From Olsenella sp. KGMB02461 (lineage in GTDB: Bacteria; Actinomycetota; Coriobacteriia; Coriobacteriales; Atopobiaceae), in assembly GCF_012584445.1 (NCBI RefSeq), contig NZ_JABAHI010000008.1:372001-436000 (forward strand): a stretch of DNA of 64,000 bases. Direction: 5' to 3'. The notes beneath the pieces were generated by a model. That model had not been told where the DNA came from and made no database searches. It saw only the letters and a list, made by a program, of their open reading frames with translations. A program made the position numbers and the translations under genes. Shown piece by piece: positions 62,765 to 64,000 of the stretch. Positions within the stretch are counted from its first letter, which is position 1. Each line of letters begins with the position of its first letter.

Positions 62765-63382
62765 ATGGATAGTACAACATATGGTTATGCTCGCGTTTCG
62801 GCTAAAGATCAGTATCTCGACAGGCAGATCATCGCCCTCGAGGAATTTCCGGTGCGAAAGGACAAGATATACGCCGATAAGGCAAGCGGCAAGAATTTCG
62901 ATCGCCCGGCATATAAGCAGCTGGTCTCCAAGATCAATCCAGGGGATGTGATTGTTGTTAAGAGCATTGACAGACTCGGGAGAAACTACAACGAGATACT
63001 CGAGGAGTGGCGCTTTATCACAAAGGAGAAGCAGTGCGCGATAGTGATCATCGACATGCCTCTTCTCGACACACGGGTGATATCAGGCGGATTGACCGGG
63101 GTTTTCATAGCCGACCTCGTCCTTCAGATACTCAGCTACGTTGCGCAGGTCGAACGTGATAACACCAAACAAAGGCAAGCCGAAGGCATAGCAGCGGCAA
63201 AGGCTCGAGGGGTCCGTTTCGGTAGACCCCCTAAGAAGCGGCCAAAGAATTACATGGAAGTCAAGAAAGCCTTTCTTACGGGAGTATTAACGCGAAAAGA
63301 GGCGGCGGCCAAGTTGCAGGTCGGAACAACAACGCTTTCAAAGTGGATCAAAGAAGACGGAAACCAACATGTTTACCGATAG
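62765..63382 (+). CDS. Serine recombinase, resolvase/DNA-invertase type
   Basis: A 205-residue recombinase. YARVSAKDQYLDRQIIAL holds the catalytic serine, SIDRLGRNYNEILEEWRFI the arginine segment, and GRPPKKRPKNYMEV begins a short DNA-binding helix-turn-helix (RKEAAAKLQVGTTTLSKWI). The size matches Hin-like invertases and Tn3-like resolvases, not large phage integrases. ATG 62765 lies six bases after AAGGAGG. A transposase is not visible, so DNA inversion or resolution at nearby sites is plausible. Confidence 0.9.
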   Translation: MDSTTYGYARVSAKDQYLDRQIIALEEFPVRKDKIYADKASGKNFDRPAYKQLVSKINPGDVIVVKSIDRLGRNYNEILEEWRFITKEKQCAIVIIDMPLLDTRVISGGLTGVFIADLVLQILSYVAQVERDNTKQRQAEGIAAAKARGVRFGRPPKKRPKNYMEVKKAFLTGVLTRKEAAAKLQVGTTTLSKWIKEDGNQHVYR

Positions 63383-63397
63383 TCAACTTGTTGGTTT
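63361..63397 (+). terminator. Stem-loop over the recombinase stop codon
   Basis: AAACCAACA (63361-63369) pairs with TGTTGGTTT (63389-63397); the stop lies in the loop. The T-tract is short. Confidence 0.5.
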
Positions 63398-63607
63398 CTG
63401 TCGTTCCACCGATAAGGCATTATGCTCTATCCGATAAGTCAAACTCCCATGGGCAATCGATGCCATTCTCTACATACATAGACCCAGGTCGAGCGGCGTT
63501 GGTTGGGATGCAGATGCGACGGCTCCCGAAGCGATATTGTCCTGCTTTTGTGCGGCGATTCGGTAATAACTACACGTGTGCCTAGCTTTCAGAAGATTCT
63601 CGGCAAA
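63398..63607. other. Non-coding stretch with CCGATA repeats
   Basis: CCGATAGTC (just before, at about 63376), CCGATAAGG (about 63410) and CCGATAAGTC (about 63430) are spaced direct repeats. A 41-codon frame at 63460-63585 has no recognisable match. CAAACG-type AT-rich sequence follows. Confidence 0.4.
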
Positions 63608-63739
63608 CGTAAAAGTAGACATTTTCGTCTATCCGAAATAAAACGGAAATGGTTAACGATCGATCTAAAAACTCTAGTTAAGGATTGTAGCAGATAATTA
63701 AGGTACTCCCTTCCGCAAATGTCTACCTTTACGGAAGGG
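63608..63739 (+). promoter_or_regulatory. Leader with paired repeats and a hairpin covering the ribosome site
   Basis: CGTAAAAGTAGACATTT (63608-63624) and AAATGTCTACCTTTACG (63717-63733) are complementary at 16 of 17 positions. A second pairing, CCCTTCCG (63708-63715) with CGGAAGGG (63732-63739), would bury the GGAAGGGG ribosome site of the next gene and put the second repeat in its loop. The first repeat can also fold alone (TAGAC/GTCTA, 63616-63631). Confidence 0.65.
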
Positions 63740-63748
63740 GTGAGAAGA

Positions 63749-64000
63749 GTGACTACACCATACAAAGTTTCTAAATATATCATTAGCCAGCCGCTCGATG
63801 AACATTCTATGCTGGTCTACAGCACACTCACCTCATCCCTTGTGTTATTGGAAAATGATCTGTACACAACCTATTTCGAAAACGCCTCTTTTGAAGACGA
63901 ATCCCTATGCCGACAGCTTGAAGAGATGGGCTTTTTGGCCGATGCTCAGCAGCCATCTCAGCTGTCTCAGCTATTGGACATAAGGAAGAGCGTCGTTGAG
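63749..64000 (+). CDS. Probable radical-SAM peptide maturase, N-terminus only
   Basis: From GTG 63749 the frame stays open for 84 codons to the window edge: TTPYKVSKYIISQPLDEHS, LVYSTLTSSLVLLENDLY and LCRQLEEMGFLADA. This pattern (a short 'sticky' domain with YNTLSG-like and GFL elements) is the usual N-terminal peptide-binding domain of SPASM radical-SAM enzymes that modify ribosomal peptides. The iron-sulfur motif itself lies outside the window. A GTG nine bases upstream is an alternative start. Confidence 0.6.
   Translation, partial: MTTPYKVSKYIISQPLDEHSMLVYSTLTSSLVLLENDLYTTYFENASFEDESLCRQLEEMGFLADAQQPSQLSQLLDIRKSVVE

Noticed and set aside
63460-63585. 41-codon frame as a precursor peptide for the radical-SAM enzyme
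   Set aside because: No ribosome site, no leader-like acidic segment, and only two cysteines; it looks like a chance frame.

Overview
The window is about 57% GC and almost fully coding. It reads as a chromosome segment from a host-associated, fermentative actinobacterium of the class Coriobacteriia (Olsenella/Atopobium-like; genus not resolved). Evidence for this: actinobacterial-type LexA boxes, CCA encoded in the tRNA genes, a SpoVS homologue in a lineage not known to sporulate, type III glutamine synthetase, PTS sugar uptake, and a recA-recX-rny order. No replication origin, rRNA or CRISPR array is visible.

Region 1 (1-24 kb) is mixed metabolism and transport. It holds the end of a PTS block (ptsI cut by the window edge, ptsH, a PfkB kinase, a stand-alone fructose-type IIA), tRNA-Lys and tRNA-His, polA, a 695-residue GSIII glutamine synthetase, a three-gene ABC importer, a lactate permease behind a terminator-like hairpin, an HdeD-like membrane protein, MntP, an Atg22-like MFS protein, a zinc phospholipase C-like protein, a frameshifted DUF1287 gene, a B3/4-domain protein, tRNA-Val, an aminotransferase, a tyrosine phosphatase and a membrane protein.

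Region 2 (24-30 kb) has a tRNA-Gly/Cys/Gly cluster with clear promoters and terminators, two nucleobase permeases, dut-nrdR, and lexA behind two LexA boxes.

Region 3 (30-60 kb) is a long, nearly unbroken block of minus-strand housekeeping genes. In order of transcription: two DnaJ genes, mtaB, phoH, ybeY, dgkA, era, recO; rpsO, pnp, rnj, ftsK, a RodZ-like gene, yajQ, rimO, pgsA, cinA; recA (LexA box) and recX; rny, a GHKL ATPase, spoVS; miaB, miaA and hflX. The theme is RNA processing and decay, tRNA and ribosome modification, DNA repair and chromosome segregation. The membrane-anchored DnaJ-like protein and the GHKL ATPase between rny and spoVS are the unusual members.

Region 4 (60-64 kb) is accessory. 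After a glutathione peroxidase come a PvuRts1I/AbaSI-like modification-dependent endonuclease, a stop-interrupted FtsH (M41) C-terminal remnant, a Hin/resolvase-type serine recombinase, and the start of what looks like a radical-SAM peptide maturase. The leader of that last gene carries a ribosome-site hairpin and a 17-bp inverted repeat. This is the best candidate for an undescribed, possibly switchable system, and it continues beyond the window.

A 12-bp word, GCCGAGAAACCC, recurs five times between genes and once inside a disordered linker. No known function was recognised for it.
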